Source: Methylotenera_A sp046598525
Lineage (GTDB): Bacteria > Pseudomonadota > Gammaproteobacteria > Burkholderiales > Methylophilaceae
Direction: 5' to 3'
Assembly (NCBI GenBank): GCA_046598525.1
Contig: JBKJIJ010000021.1
Location: forward strand, 13,249 to 77,248
DNA length: 64,000 nt
The notes below the pieces were generated by a model. It had not been told where the DNA came from and ran no database searches. It saw only the letters and a program-made list of their open reading frames with translations. The stretch's first letter is position 1; the number at the start of each line of letters is the position of its first letter. The position numbers and the translations under genes are program-made. Shown piece by piece: positions 63,886 to 64,000 of this stretch.

Positions 63886-64000
63886 TGTTGAATTGCACTC
63901 AGAATTGACCCACCTAGCGGTATAAATTGCACTAGAAATTGACCCACGTACCGATACTATTCTGCTCAACCTATGAGCAGGAGAATGGGAGTGATCACCG
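63886..64000 (+). mobile_element. Left end of an IS21-like element
   Basis: Begins with TG at 63886 and holds two 23-base direct repeats (63891-63913 and 63925-63947), AATTGCACT-N-GAATTGACCCAC-like, matching at about 20 positions. Repeated terminal sites with TTGACCCAC are typical of IS21 relatives. A 7-bp hairpin CTGCTCA/TGAGCAG (63962-63980) lies just before an AGGAGA ribosome site. The element runs off the window, so its type is not proven. Confidence 0.6.
63985..64000 (+). CDS. Start of a transposase gene (istA-like), cut by the window end
   Basis: ATG at 63985 and GTG at 63991 are in the same frame, preceded by AGGAGA (63979-63984). The GTG is better spaced from this site. Only five or six codons (MGVIT) are present. 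IS21-type terminal repeats directly upstream suggest the IstA transposase; the protein itself cannot be checked here. Confidence 0.4.

Overview
The window looks like core chromosome from a low-GC betaproteobacterium, most likely a methylotroph of the family Methylophilaceae. This rests on gene content and order: mlaFEDCB next to ibaG-grxD-murA-hisGDC, System II cytochrome c maturation (ccsB/resB) beside cytochrome c4 and engB, a sigma factor/DUF3619/DUF3106 cluster, pilSR, tandem DUF3108 genes, and purM/perM-hda. The bases are AT-rich by eye. The species cannot be fixed from the sequence alone. I saw no rRNA, tRNA or CRISPR array.

Layout. 0.1-10.3 kb (minus strand): a long cell-envelope run reading mlaF-E-D-C-B, a YadGH-type ABC exporter, ibaG, grxD, murA, then hisG-hisD-hisC. 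10.4-13.1 kb: a lone type IV pilin-like gene and an orphan membrane histidine kinase. 13.1-17.8 kb: cytochrome c maturation, cytochrome c4 and the GTPase EngB. 17.8-20.4 kb: trmB and midA, with a DUF559 nuclease-like cassette inserted between them and joined in frame to trmB. 20.4-29.3 kb: a FolM-like reductase, a membrane sensor/GGDEF/EAL gene split by an in-frame TAA, ttcA, topA, pbpG and gcvH. 29.4-34.8 kb: the pepA-holC-coiled-coil operon divergent from lptF-lptG. 34.8-40.3 kb: RDD protein, DUF3106, DUF3619, sigma factor, PP0621-like protein, pilS and pilR. 40.3-50.6 kb: a cation exchanger, ampD, an RND pump, an AAA/DUF4143 ATPase, an EamA transporter behind a complex leader, a GNAT enzyme and a dicarboxylate symporter. 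50.7-63.9 kb: an RsmB-like methyltransferase, two DUF3108 proteins, purM, perM, hda, an acyltransferase, an FAD oxidoreductase, chaA, soxYZ, a BepA-like protease and moaC. The right edge runs into the left end of an IS21-like element.

How the genes work together. The envelope theme dominates: lipid transport (Mla), lipopolysaccharide export (LptFG), peptidoglycan synthesis and turnover (MurA, AmpD, PBP7), outer-membrane protein quality control (BepA-like) and efflux. Short repeats fill several gaps: two inverted REP doublets with compensatory stem changes, and a GTAC-N5-GTAC hairpin family in both gaps around hisD/hisG.

The points most worth following up are these. (1) A promoter, a Leu-rich leader ORF and alternative hairpins, one of which hides the ribosome site, sit in front of the EamA transporter. 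(2) The DUF559 cassette has inverted repeats and is fused to trmB. (3) The signalling gene carries an in-frame stop. (4) The AAA/DUF4143 gene has a palindrome over its start codon and is followed by a relic of an RND pump C-terminus.
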